Part shown: positions 8,396 through 16,848 of the stretch, piece by piece
Layout: the number at the start of each line of letters is the position of its first letter
How positions within the stretch are numbered: position 1 is the stretch's first letter
Notes under the pieces: model-generated
The model's database searches: none
What the model saw: the letters and a program-made list of their open reading frames with translations, nothing else
Told to the model about the DNA's origin: nothing
Origin: Sporosarcina aquimarina
GTDB lineage: Bacteria > Bacillota > Bacilli > Bacillales_A > Planococcaceae
Length of the DNA: 64,000 bases
Reading direction: 5' to 3'
Assembly: GCF_023715615.1 (NCBI RefSeq)
Contig: NZ_JAMBOM010000001.1
Span: 1-64,000, forward strand
Made by a program: the position numbers and the translations under genes

Positions 8396-9043
8396 ATGAC
8401 TATTTTAATCGCAGATGATGAGCCGCAAATGCTTAAGGTACTTTCAGCATATTTTAAAAATGAAGGCTTTGATGTCCGGACGGCTAAAGATGGTCAGGAA
8501 GCATTAGATATAGTGGAGTCTACCAAGATTGAGTTGGCTATTTTAGATTGGATGATGCCGAAAATTGATGGTATAGATGTATGTAACTATATAAAGGAAA
8601 ATAGCCAAACTAAAGTTCTGATTTTGACAGCGAGAAGTCAAAATCAAGATGAACTAGTGGCCTTAAATACAGGTGCTGACGACTATATCAGGAAACCGTT
8701 TGATCCACAAATATTGATAGTAAGAGCTAAAAAACTTATGAATAGTAGCAAAGAAATTAAAGTAAGTGATATTCGGATTATGGAAAATGAAAAAAAAGCG
8801 TATAAGAATGATGAACTAGTTCAGCTAACTAAGACCGAATATGATTTGTTGTTGGTTTTCAGTAGAAATAAAGGTGTTATTTTATCGAGAGAAACGCTAA
8901 TTGACCGAGTTTGGGGCATGGATTATGATGGTGACCCTCGAACGGTTGATACGCATATCCGGAGGCTAAGAGCTAAAATTGGTACTGAGCTTATTAAAAC
9001 TTACAGAGGGGTGGGCTATTGTTTGGAGGTGAAGGGAGATTAA
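8396..9043 (+). CDS. OmpR/VanR-type response regulator
   Basis: A 215-aa two-domain regulator: receiver domain 1-115 with acidic pocket D7/D8, phosphoacceptor D51 (LDWMMP) and K101 (RKPF), then a winged-helix DNA-binding domain (about 125-214, ending TYRGVGYCLEV). GGGGAATGGG precedes the ATG. It is followed without a gap by its kinase. Three 11-bp-period direct repeats in the window (290, 7463, 10388) are its likely targets, two of them in front of its own operon and the adjacent lipoprotein gene. Confidence 0.93.
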   Translation: MTILIADDEPQMLKVLSAYFKNEGFDVRTAKDGQEALDIVESTKIELAILDWMMPKIDGIDVCNYIKENSQTKVLILTARSQNQDELVALNTGADDYIRKPFDPQILIVRAKKLMNSSKEIKVSDIRIMENEKKAYKNDELVQLTKTEYDLLLVFSRNKGVILSRETLIDRVWGMDYDGDPRTVDTHIRRLRAKIGTELIKTYRGVGYCLEVKGD

Positions 9044-10403
9044 AATCGGAACCAAGTTTTCAGTGGGTGTGTCATCGATTGTTATTTGCACGTTTATTGT
9101 TTCAATAGTAGCAAATTTTTTCTTGGTCGACAGATATTATATATATGAGCAAAGAAAGATTTTAAACGAGGTAGCGAATGATATACGTAGTGTTTCTGAA
9201 AATGATTTTGCGAGTAATTTGAAGCGCATAGAAGAGGAACACACCGTAACAATTGTCTATTCAGAGGTCAGTAGTAACTTGGATCAACTGAATGATAGTA
9301 TAAGATCAGAATTTGAAACGAAAAAATTAAAACTAAACAAATTTTGGATTACGGAAAATACGTTAAATACTTTACAGAACAATAGTGTAAATAAAATATA
9401 TGATCAAGGCGTAACAAAATATAAAGTTCTAACAAAGTTTATAAAAATAGATGATTATATTATTGCCATAGCGTTGCCTTTACCACATATGGAAGAAACA
9501 GTCCTAATCATCAATCGATTTAATATGGTTCTGATGACTTTTTCAGTATTACTGATAATTTTTTTAGTACTTATTCTATCTAACAAAATCACAAGACCTT
9601 TAGAATCCTTGAAAGGTTTGTCCCAGGATATAGCCAGTTTGAAATTTAGGAGAGAAGAGATTAACACCAATGATGAGGTAGGCGATCTAGCGAAAAGTAT
9701 AAATAGTATGAGTGAGAAATTAGAGAAAGCCCATAACGAGGTCAGTCTTCAAAATAAGCGATTAAGAGATTTGATGTCAGATGTGTCCCATGAGTTAAAA
9801 ACGCCACTATCCATAGTGAAAGTGTATGAACAAGGTATAGTGGACGGTTTAGATGACGGAACGTATAGGGAGGTAATTGAAGAGCAGATTGAGAAAATGG
9901 ATTTATTGATAGGGAAGCTTTTGTTCTGGACAGAGTTAGAAAATAGTTCATTAAATAAATGTGATTTTGACATAGGCAGCAGAATTATCGATATTACTGG
10001 AAAGTACACGCTGATACTACAGGAAAACTGTATTGATTTATCATTGAATATAGAGGACAAGGACTATATTATTCGTGCAGATCAAGAAGGGATAGATGTT
10101 GTACTCGATAATTTAGTTACCAATGCGATTAAATATACCAATGACAAATGTATTGAAATTACGTTAACTAAAGATACTAATGGTGTGAACCTTACTATTG
10201 CTAACGGAGTTGGGGAGATAGACGAAGGCGATTTAGAAAGTATATGGAGACCTTTTTACGTATTAGAAAAATCAAGAAGTAAGGAACTTTCGGGGACAGG
10301 GTTAGGCTTGCCTATTATCAAGACCATTTTGGATAATCACAAACTAGATTATGGGTTCAAGTTAAAAAATAATAGGTTAACGTTTTTTGTAACATTCGTG
10401 TAA
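9039..10403 (+). CDS. sensor histidine kinase, probable ATT start
   Basis: An about 454-aa membrane kinase: helix at about 10-29, an extracellular sensor of about 130 residues, a second helix (about 168-190), HAMP (about 190-240), H-box SHELKTPLS with H251, and an HATPase domain with NAIKYTND (N-box) and GTGLGLPI (G2-box). The usual call starts at GTG 9063, which would cut into the first membrane segment and has no ribosome site. ATT at 9039 has GGAGGTG seven bases upstream, gives the typical MKIGTKFS opening and overlaps the regulator's stop, so I prefer it. Confidence 0.85.
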   Translation: MKIGTKFSVGVSSIVICTFIVSIVANFFLVDRYYIYEQRKILNEVANDIRSVSENDFASNLKRIEEEHTVTIVYSEVSSNLDQLNDSIRSEFETKKLKLNKFWITENTLNTLQNNSVNKIYDQGVTKYKVLTKFIKIDDYIIAIALPLPHMEETVLIINRFNMVLMTFSVLLIIFLVLILSNKITRPLESLKGLSQDIASLKFRREEINTNDEVGDLAKSINSMSEKLEKAHNEVSLQNKRLRDLMSDVSHELKTPLSIVKVYEQGIVDGLDDGTYREVIEEQIEKMDLLIGKLLFWTELENSSLNKCDFDIGSRIIDITGKYTLILQENCIDLSLNIEDKDYIIRADQEGIDVVLDNLVTNAIKYTNDKCIEITLTKDTNGVNLTIANGVGEIDEGDLESIWRPFYVLEKSRSKELSGTGLGLPIIKTILDNHKLDYGFKLKNNRLTFFVTFV

Positions 10404-10405
10404 CG
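10388..10405 (+). promoter_or_regulatory. OmpR-type response-regulator box (direct repeat)
   Basis: TGTAACA, four bases, TGTAACG with an 11-bp period, overlapping the kinase stop and 34 bp before the lipoprotein start. Third copy of the box described at 290 and 7463. Confidence 0.5.
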
Positions 10406-10439
10406 CACTCGCATTACTCTAATGGTGGAGGTGTGATAC

Positions 10440-12746
10440 ATGAAAAAAATACTACCAGTCATGTTAATAACTGCAATGGTAACTAGTGTTCTTGCGGGGT
10501 GTGTGAATGACAAAAGCGTACCAAGCAAAGTGGACAATACCCAAATAGCTAATCTGGATTTTAACTTTCATGTGGATCCAGAGACCCTAGCGTTGGAGGT
10601 AGAGTCCAATGGAATTGCTGAGAGGGCATCGGAACCACTGGAGAAGATGGAAGTTTCAAATTTAAAAGACAGTGGAGACACTATTACCTGGTCCTATTTA
10701 GAAAAAGATATTGATGTTGAAATTAAGAAAAGTGATAAGTATGTAGATGTAACTATAAAAACTAGCAAAGATGAGGACAACAAGTTTGCATGGCCAAAAG
10801 TGACTGGGGACGGATATATGCTCCCGTTAAATCAAGGGAAGTATATTCCAAGCAATGATTCTATTTGGAAAGATTATTTAAATGGAGAAAAAATGAAGGT
10901 GATTGAGGCTTTATCTATGCAGTTTTTTGCAGTCGATAAAAGTGCATATTCGCTAGTCTATATAATTAATAATCCTTACAATAGTGAACTTAATTTTAAA
11001 ACAGACAATAAAATTGAGTTTACTTATAATCATGAGTTTCCAGCAATTAATGAACAGAAGGAATATGGTTTTAGAATATATGTAACGGATAAAAAACCAG
11101 TAGATGTTGCAAAGACTTATAAAAATTATTTAATCGAACAAGGGGCATTCAAAACCTTGGCAGATAAGGCAGAAGAAAATAGTAATATTGAAAAACTTTA
11201 CGGTGCACCCCATGCTTACTTTTGGGATAGAACTGTGATTTCAGAGGAAAATATAGAGTGGAATAAGCTGAGAGACCACCTACCAGAAAAACTGAAATTA
11301 TGGATTCAGGGATTATTAACTACTAAAGTTGAGGATGGATCAGAACTCTCAGCGGCCTTCGATGATTTAAATAACTTAGATTATGTAGACAAATATACTG
11401 AAAATAGAATAGTAAAAGGCTTAAGTACCGTGATGCAACTAAAAGAATTCTATAATCCGGAAATATTTACTGGAATAGATAAAGAAACACAAGAGCTTGT
11501 AAACCGGAAAACAGAAAACTTAAATCCTATTGAGTTGATTGACCTAAATAAGAGATTGTTTAAAAGCGAACTTGGAAATGCAGTTGACCCCATCGCGAAA
11601 TGGGCAGATGCAAACACTGTCGATGTGATAAAGGATATGAAGGATTCAGGGTTAGGAAACATGTGGATTGGACTGGATGACTGGCAGGAAGGATTTATTA
11701 AACCAGAATTAGTGAAAGAAGCAGAAGAACTCGGCTATTTAATAGGTCCCTATGATTCGTATCATTCAATCCATGAACCAGGTAAAGAGAAGTGGGAAAC
11801 CGCTAAGTTTAAGGATACCTCACTATACGAGAAAGCAACTGTGACTAATAAAGATGGGAATAAGATTGAAGGATTCCAAGGTGAAGGTAGAAAGTTGAAT
11901 CCCACGCTTGCAATGCCTAGTGTAAAAGAAAGAATAACTTCGATTTTAGATACTGGCATTAAATTCAACTCATGGTTTTTAGACACGGATGGTACTGGAG
12001 AAATCTACGATGACTATTCGCCAGAGCATATTACCACTGAAAAAGAAGACATCCAGGCTAGAATAAAAAGAATGGAGTATCTGCAGAAAAAGTGGAAAAT
12101 GATAGTTGGAACAGAAGGCGGCAATGATTTTGCAAACAAGACGATTGCCTTTGCTCATGGAATAGAAACGCCATCTTTTTCTTGGATGGATGAGGATATG
12201 AAAACAAACAAAGAAAGTAAGTACTACGTCGGGAGATACTATTCAAGTAGTGGTGGGGTTCCAGAACTGTTTTCTAAACAAATACCTATAAAGGATAAAT
12301 ATAAGAAATTATTTATGGATTCAAACTACACGATTCCATTGTATAAGTTAGTTTACAACGATTCAGTGATCACGACTTATTGGTGGGGATGGGGAACCTT
12401 AAAAGTAGAAGATGAAATTACAAATAGGATGTTGTATGAGGTACTCTATAATGTCCCTCCCTTATATCATATAGATAAACACGAGTGGGATAAACATAAA
12501 GAAACAATCGTAAGACATTCTAATGTTTGGTCAAACTTCAGTAGAAAAGCAATAACAAAAGAAATGACAGATTTTAAAATTGTTTCAGAGGATAGACATG
12601 TCCAAATGACAGAGTATGGTAAATCATTAAGTGTAATAGCCAATTTTTCAGAAGATGAATTTAATTATCAAGGAGAGACAATACCAGGTAAATCATTATT
12701 AATCATTGATGGAAATAGTAAAACTATCTATACGCCGAAAGAGTGA
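10440..12746 (+). CDS. lipoprotein, glycoside-hydrolase-like
   Basis: A 768-aa exported lipoprotein with signal peptide and lipobox LAGC (cysteine 21). The first 250 residues look like a beta-rich galactose-mutarotase-type domain. The central part has TIM-barrel-like blocks rich in acidic residues: MWIGLDDW, FLDTDGTGEIYDDYSPEH, IVGTEGGNDFA and FAHGIETPSFSWMDED. These resemble GH101-like glycosidases of Bacillales, but I cannot name the substrate or confirm the catalytic residues. GGTGGAGGTG precedes the ATG. A response-regulator box lies 34 bp upstream, so the preceding two-component system probably controls it. Confidence 0.6.
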   Translation: MKKILPVMLITAMVTSVLAGCVNDKSVPSKVDNTQIANLDFNFHVDPETLALEVESNGIAERASEPLEKMEVSNLKDSGDTITWSYLEKDIDVEIKKSDKYVDVTIKTSKDEDNKFAWPKVTGDGYMLPLNQGKYIPSNDSIWKDYLNGEKMKVIEALSMQFFAVDKSAYSLVYIINNPYNSELNFKTDNKIEFTYNHEFPAINEQKEYGFRIYVTDKKPVDVAKTYKNYLIEQGAFKTLADKAEENSNIEKLYGAPHAYFWDRTVISEENIEWNKLRDHLPEKLKLWIQGLLTTKVEDGSELSAAFDDLNNLDYVDKYTENRIVKGLSTVMQLKEFYNPEIFTGIDKETQELVNRKTENLNPIELIDLNKRLFKSELGNAVDPIAKWADANTVDVIKDMKDSGLGNMWIGLDDWQEGFIKPELVKEAEELGYLIGPYDSYHSIHEPGKEKWETAKFKDTSLYEKATVTNKDGNKIEGFQGEGRKLNPTLAMPSVKERITSILDTGIKFNSWFLDTDGTGEIYDDYSPEHITTEKEDIQARIKRMEYLQKKWKMIVGTEGGNDFANKTIAFAHGIETPSFSWMDEDMKTNKESKYYVGRYYSSSGGVPELFSKQIPIKDKYKKLFMDSNYTIPLYKLVYNDSVITTYWWGWGTLKVEDEITNRMLYEVLYNVPPLYHIDKHEWDKHKETIVRHSNVWSNFSRKAITKEMTDFKIVSEDRHVQMTEYGKSLSVIANFSEDEFNYQGETIPGKSLLIIDGNSKTIYTPKE

Positions 12747-12907
12747 GCGCGAATATTGCAACATTCTAATTGCTTATATTTACTGAAACAATTTTTCAAT
12801 ACCTAATATTTCTTGGTAGATTGCTCTCGCCAAAACTTATTGCTAGTATTAAAAAAACATGTTACGTGCTTAAATGTAAGAGGGGATTGGTCAAATCCAA
12901 ACGAATC

Positions 12908-12953
12908 AAAAGGCATCGTTTACTCATTTTTTGAGAGAACGATGCCTTTTTTT
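12908..12953. terminator. bidirectional terminator
   Basis: AAAAGGCATCGTT pairs with AACGATGCCTTTTTTT across a 17-base loop. A-rich on the left and T-rich on the right, so it can serve the lipoprotein gene and the leftward VOC gene. Confidence 0.8.
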
Positions 12954-13035
12954 GATGGGAATATTTTTAGTTATTAGAAGGGTCGAATACAAATAGAGGC
13001 TTTATTATAAAATTGATCGCTTACAATATGACTCG

Positions 13036-13443
13036 TCAATACAAGGGATGAGTTTCATTGAGCTCTAGTAAATCCCATAAGTTTCCGTATAAATCTTTGA
13101 AAACTGCTACAGTTCCATACGATTCTTCACTGGGTTCCCTTGCGAAATCTATACCTATAGAGACCATTTCATTGTAATCTCTCCAAAAATCATCTGTCCT
13201 TAGAAATAAAAAAACGCGCCCGCCAGATTGGTTTCCAATGAATTGCTCTTGTTCAGGTTTTGAAGCTTTTGCTAATAGAATCGCGGAACCAGATCCTGAG
13301 GGAGATACTACTACCCAGCGCTTATCTTGCTTCGGCTGATACGTATCCTCCACTAGGTTGAATTTGAGCTTTTTTGTATAAAATTCTATCGCCTCATCAT
13401 AGTCTTTAACTACCAAAGCGGTATGCAATATTGACTGTGTCAT
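13036..13443 (-). CDS. VOC/glyoxalase-family protein
   Basis: A 135-aa vicinal-oxygen-chelate protein, one beta-alpha-beta-beta-beta pair (HTALVVKDYDEAIEFYTKKLKF at the start and GTVAVFKDLYGNLWDLLE at the end). The metal-type positions H8 and E near the C-terminus are present. Such proteins include glyoxalase-like, fosfomycin- and bleomycin-resistance relatives; the substrate is not predictable. ATG 13443 was chosen because GGAGTG lies seven bases upstream. Confidence 0.85.
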   Translation of the reverse strand: MTQSILHTALVVKDYDEAIEFYTKKLKFNLVEDTYQPKQDKRWVVVSPSGSGSAILLAKASKPEQEQFIGNQSGGRVFLFLRTDDFWRDYNEMVSIGIDFAREPSEESYGTVAVFKDLYGNLWDLLELNETHPLY

Positions 13444-13886
13444 TACTTTACACTCCATTCATCTACACTTTTGGATTTCCTTGCTCCACCTTCGTTTGTT
13501 AGCATTGCATGCGCTTGTATGACAAAAGGAATTTTCCTATTAACAATTCTTACTCTTTCAGCTAACCCTACATGTGGGAGTAAACACACTGCTGTATAAA
13601 GCACATCTAGACACGTACTTTCAGGAGCTCGTCAGAATGTTACAGAAAATTCTCACGCCTATTAGCAGAGCTCATCAAACGCGTTGCCTTATTTTATCAG
13701 CGTGCTACTCGATGTAATGGAAACCATACACAGTGTTGTCCCTCATTGAACTCCTCGATATAAAACAATATTTTAGAACTAAAAACTACCTTATCTATGC
13801 CGCAATTGTGGGAGCACATTTCATATGAATCAGGGAAGTGTGCACCCACATATAAGACAGTTCAATAGACATTTTGAGAATCTAGG
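13444..13886. other. gene-free interval
   Basis: About 440 bp upstream of the VOC gene and downstream of the DUF4097 gene. Frames are broken in all six directions, and I see no convincing promoter, terminator or RNA motif beyond AT-rich sequence. Confidence 0.5.
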
Positions 13887-14681
13887 TTATTCGACGAATT
13901 CGAGATTGATGTCCCCGTTATTTGCCCCAACATCTAATGTTTTATCTCCACCTTTTTTGGTTTCGGGGAGATTATTGTCACCTTTGGAGACCTCACTAAT
14001 AATTTCAAACATATCATACGAACCTTTCACAGTTCCGGTAATATCTCCATCTTTTGTCCTTAGCTTTAATGTATTGCCGACTGATACATTCGAAACTTTA
14101 GCGCCGCCTTTGTTAGTTGTGGCTTCAATGCTGCCTTCAGTAATCACTTCGTTCAAAATAATATCATCATTTTTGGTTTTCATTGTTATATTTTTGTTAG
14201 CTGTTATATTCGAAGCTTCAATTTTCCCTTCATTTGTTTTGGCTTCGACTAATCCATTTATTTTCAAATCAGATAAAATGATATCCTCATTCGATGTTTC
14301 GATGGTAATTGCGCTAGAAATGCCATTAGGAACAGCGATTTTTACTAGGTGATGTTCTTTGTCTGTTTTTAACCCTACATAATCTTTCCAGTCTTTATCT
14401 GTTACTAACTGCATCACTAAATCACCGTTATCTTGAAGATCCACATTATAAGATTCTTTATCACTTTCAAAATAAGTGATATGAATTTCATCATCCTTGG
14501 ACGCTTCTAACTCGACACTTCGCCCTTTTGTGGATAATGAGATTTGTTGTACTTTTGAAGCCTCTGCAGAATAAGTTTTTTTCTCATAAGACACTTCTGA
14601 ATCAGATGAACACGCTGCAAGGATAACGATTAAAGTACATGCAAAGATACTTCCTATAACTTTTTTGAAAGAGATATTCAT
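13887..14681 (-). CDS. DUF4097-type lipoprotein
   Basis: A 264-aa exported lipoprotein (signal peptide, lipobox LAAC). Residues about 110-250 form a repetitive right-handed beta-helix-like series (IETSNEDIILSDLKINGLVEAKTNEGKIEA, KTKNDDIILNEVITEGSIEATTNKG) typical of DUF4097 adhesin-like domains. It is the last gene of a PadR-HAAS-DUF4097 operon, separated from the HAAS gene by three bases. Homologous cassettes are linked to envelope stress. A role as surface sensor or shield is inference. Confidence 0.8.
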   Translation of the reverse strand: MNISFKKVIGSIFACTLIVILAACSSDSEVSYEKKTYSAEASKVQQISLSTKGRSVELEASKDDEIHITYFESDKESYNVDLQDNGDLVMQLVTDKDWKDYVGLKTDKEHHLVKIAVPNGISSAITIETSNEDIILSDLKINGLVEAKTNEGKIEASNITANKNITMKTKNDDIILNEVITEGSIEATTNKGGAKVSNVSVGNTLKLRTKDGDITGTVKGSYDMFEIISEVSKGDNNLPETKKGGDKTLDVGANNGDINLEFVE

Positions 14682-14684
14682 TGT

Positions 14685-15257
14685 TTAGTCCTTCTTTCTT
14701 ATGAATTTTATTTTAATATACCTTATTACCAATGTGGTTAATCCCCATAATTTTTTTGAACCCTTTTTAATAGGGGCGTATAACACGATACCAATTCCGA
14801 TAGAAAACAAACTGACGATAAATATAAGTATATTTATCGGTATGTTATTTCTGAAATCTACAATCGAGGCAACTATTCCTGCTAAACCAACTAGCACAAA
14901 AGAAATATTAATTAAATACAGAGCACTAATAACTAACCATACAGAAAGATAAATCAATATAACGATCCCAATTAATAAAATGATTAGGGGAGAACACAAA
15001 ACTAATAAAAAAATATCTGAACTGGACAACGGCCTGTTAGGTAGAATGAATTTCGAGATAGGTGTAGCATCGAGCACTATTTCCTGAGCGATTTCATCAA
15101 TATCTCCAAGACCAGATACAGCGACTTCCTCACACATGCCGTCTTCCATTCGGTCTGCAATTATTTCTGAATAATATGCGAGGGATTTGTTGATTTCGTG
15201 TTGTGGCAAGGTATTAAGTCTAATGGAAAGTTCTGACATGAACTTCGACTTATTCAT
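14685..15257 (-). CDS. HAAS/DUF1700 membrane protein
   Basis: A 190-aa protein with an N-terminal HAAS domain (about 1-70, helical, FMSELSIRLNTLPQHEINKSLAYYSEII) and four hydrophobic helices in 78-175. HAAS domains are thought to bind the cognate PadR-type repressor. ATG 15257 overlaps the padR stop by eight bases and has GGGGGTGGG upstream, giving translational coupling. Confidence 0.85.
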   Translation of the reverse strand: MNKSKFMSELSIRLNTLPQHEINKSLAYYSEIIADRMEDGMCEEVAVSGLGDIDEIAQEIVLDATPISKFILPNRPLSSSDIFLLVLCSPLIILLIGIVILIYLSVWLVISALYLINISFVLVGLAGIVASIVDFRNNIPINILIFIVSLFSIGIGIVLYAPIKKGSKKLWGLTTLVIRYIKIKFIRKKD

Positions 15258-15567
15258 CTTTCCCACCCCCTTTAACAAATTTATATATTGCTAAAACAGA
15301 TTCCCAGTCATTTAAAAATTCTTGAATCTTTTCTTGACCCACCTGTTCTATTTTGAAGTATTTCCGTAACCGACTTTTATGTTCAACCGTGTAAGCGGAC
15401 ACACAATTCTGTTTCTCCAAGCGCTTTAAGATTGGATACAGTGTTGATTCAGTAATCTCAACATGCTCTGATAGGTCTCGAACAATTTTGTATCCATACG
15501 AATCTTCTTTTGACAAAATGGTCAATACACATACTTCAAGCAAACCTCGTTTTAATTGTGTGTCCAT
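15250..15567 (-). CDS. PadR-family transcriptional regulator
   Basis: A 105-aa single-domain PadR winged-helix regulator (MDTQLKRGLLEVCVLTIL opening, SYGYKIVRDL recognition region, ESTLYPILKRLEKQ wing). The start at 15567 has AGGAGGGG upstream. PadR proteins of this size repress their own operon; here the two downstream genes are the HAAS and DUF4097 proteins. Confidence 0.93.
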   Translation of the reverse strand: MDTQLKRGLLEVCVLTILSKEDSYGYKIVRDLSEHVEITESTLYPILKRLEKQNCVSAYTVEHKSRLRKYFKIEQVGQEKIQEFLNDWESVLAIYKFVKGGGKDE

Positions 15568-15823
15568 AGCACCCCTCCTGAAACTAAAAAAATTATTGAG
15601 ACCTTTTATCCCCACGCATTGAAAAGTATTGGTTTTCACAACTTCAAAGATACTTGTTAACACAATATACTATGCAACACGTAGTATGTCGAGAAAAAAG
15701 GTTTTTTTAACTAAAAAATAACAATTCCGGTTATTCATCACTACTTTTATACAGTTACCATGTGTTTTCTTTTATCTTAATAATCAATTCATCCTAGACA
15801 TCGCTTTAAACAATAAATATCAA

Positions 15824-15866
15824 AATAAAAATCACTTCTCAGAAATTCACAGAAGTGATTTTTATT
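15824..15866. terminator. perfect bidirectional hairpin
   Basis: AATAAAAATCACTTCT and its exact complement AGAAGTGATTTTTATT flank an 11-base loop. A and T runs on both sides make it a terminator in either direction, yet no intact gene abuts it. It may mark the end of a lost gene or of an RNA. Confidence 0.6.
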
Positions 15867-15927
15867 AATTGGAATCGCACTCACAATTTCTAGAAGTTAG
15901 AACTTATAAGCAGTTGTATTTTGCAAA

Positions 15928-16092
15928 ATGAAAGTACTTAGATTTGCAATTAGACTAGGCTTCTCGACTTTAAATGGAGAGGCGCTATATCAAGTTGAAA
16001 CATTATGGACTTCTCGTTTCAATCAGCAAGTAATTTCAGGACGAGTTTCATTATTTCCTCATACCAATAGTTGCTGTGTAGATATTTTTTAA
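15928..16092 (+). CDS. doubtful 54-aa ORF
   Basis: An open frame of 54 codons from ATG 15928 without a ribosome site. The product has no recognisable motif. It may be chance. The rest of 15568-16250 holds only the hairpin at 15824 and AT-rich sequence. Confidence 0.15.
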   Translation: MKVLRFAIRLGFSTLNGEALYQVETLWTSRFNQQVISGRVSLFPHTNSCCVDIF

Positions 16093-16250
16093 TATTCATT
16101 TGGATAGGTAACATAAGGGTTCCTTAAAAAACTCTTAGAAAATTAAAAGAACTTTTTGCATATGCTTCTTTATCAAGATTGGATGTGTCATGTAGAATTG
16201 TTTAATAAGGGATGGTTTCAGGTCATGAACATTCAGGGAGGAGGAACGCG

Positions 16251-16601
16251 ATGATTTATATCAATCCAGATGTGGATTTGCATACTAAGGAATTTGTACA
16301 GGTCATTATTGAATTCATAACGAGCCCTGCCCATGTCGCCGTCTTAACAAATTCCTTTTTGTCATTGGAACAAGCGTCAGAACAAGTCGAACAATGCCAT
16401 AGACACTTTCAAAAGGAACTTGAAATTTTCTTGGGGAAAAAGCATTATCCATATACGATCATGCACTATTATAAAAAAGGTATAAACGGTGTCGCTTTAG
16501 AAATTCAAGGAATCGCTATCCAGCAACTGTTGCCTTCCCGGGTGATAAAATCAATCTATCCGAATCGTGAAATGAGGATTCCTGAGAACCCGCTAATGTG
16601 A
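16251..16601 (+). CDS. free-standing I9 (subtilase propeptide-like) protein
   Basis: A 116-aa protein with no signal peptide. It aligns by eye with the propeptide of the subtilase 250 bp downstream: IIEF...P..VAV, a SLE-QAS helix ending in H..F, the strand YKKGINGVALEIQG, and VIKSIYPNRE near the C-terminus. I9 domains act as intramolecular chaperones and inhibitors of subtilases, and free versions inhibit proteases in the cytosol. GGGAGGAGG precedes ATG 16251. A terminator follows, so it is a separate transcript. Function as an inhibitor is inference. Confidence 0.7.
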   Translation: MIYINPDVDLHTKEFVQVIIEFITSPAHVAVLTNSFLSLEQASEQVEQCHRHFQKELEIFLGKKHYPYTIMHYYKKGINGVALEIQGIAIQQLLPSRVIKSIYPNREMRIPENPLM

Positions 16602-16624
16602 CAACTCATTCATAATAACAATCA

Positions 16625-16661
16625 GCCCATCTACGTAAAAATTACGTGCAGATGGGTTTTT
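16625..16661 (+). terminator. intrinsic terminator
   Basis: CCCATCTACGTAA pairs with TTACGTGCAGATGGG, one internal mismatch region, followed by five T. Ends the I9 gene transcript. Confidence 0.8.
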
Positions 16662-16848
16662 CGCGTTTGAAAATAAATAATTTGAATTGAATATTCGAAT
16701 TATTTAAATTACCCCAATTTACAAGTCGAAAATTATTGGTACGCTTAAAGTAGAATCCTCGAATTATTTACTAGAAAAGGGAGTGGTTGAAAAAAGTTTT
16801 TGGTGGATAAAACGCACAAAAAATCTGAGGTCAGAAAGGAAGAAGATG

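Noticed and set aside
13825..14352. 175-aa rightward ORF
   Set aside because: Antisense shadow of the DUF4097 lipoprotein gene.
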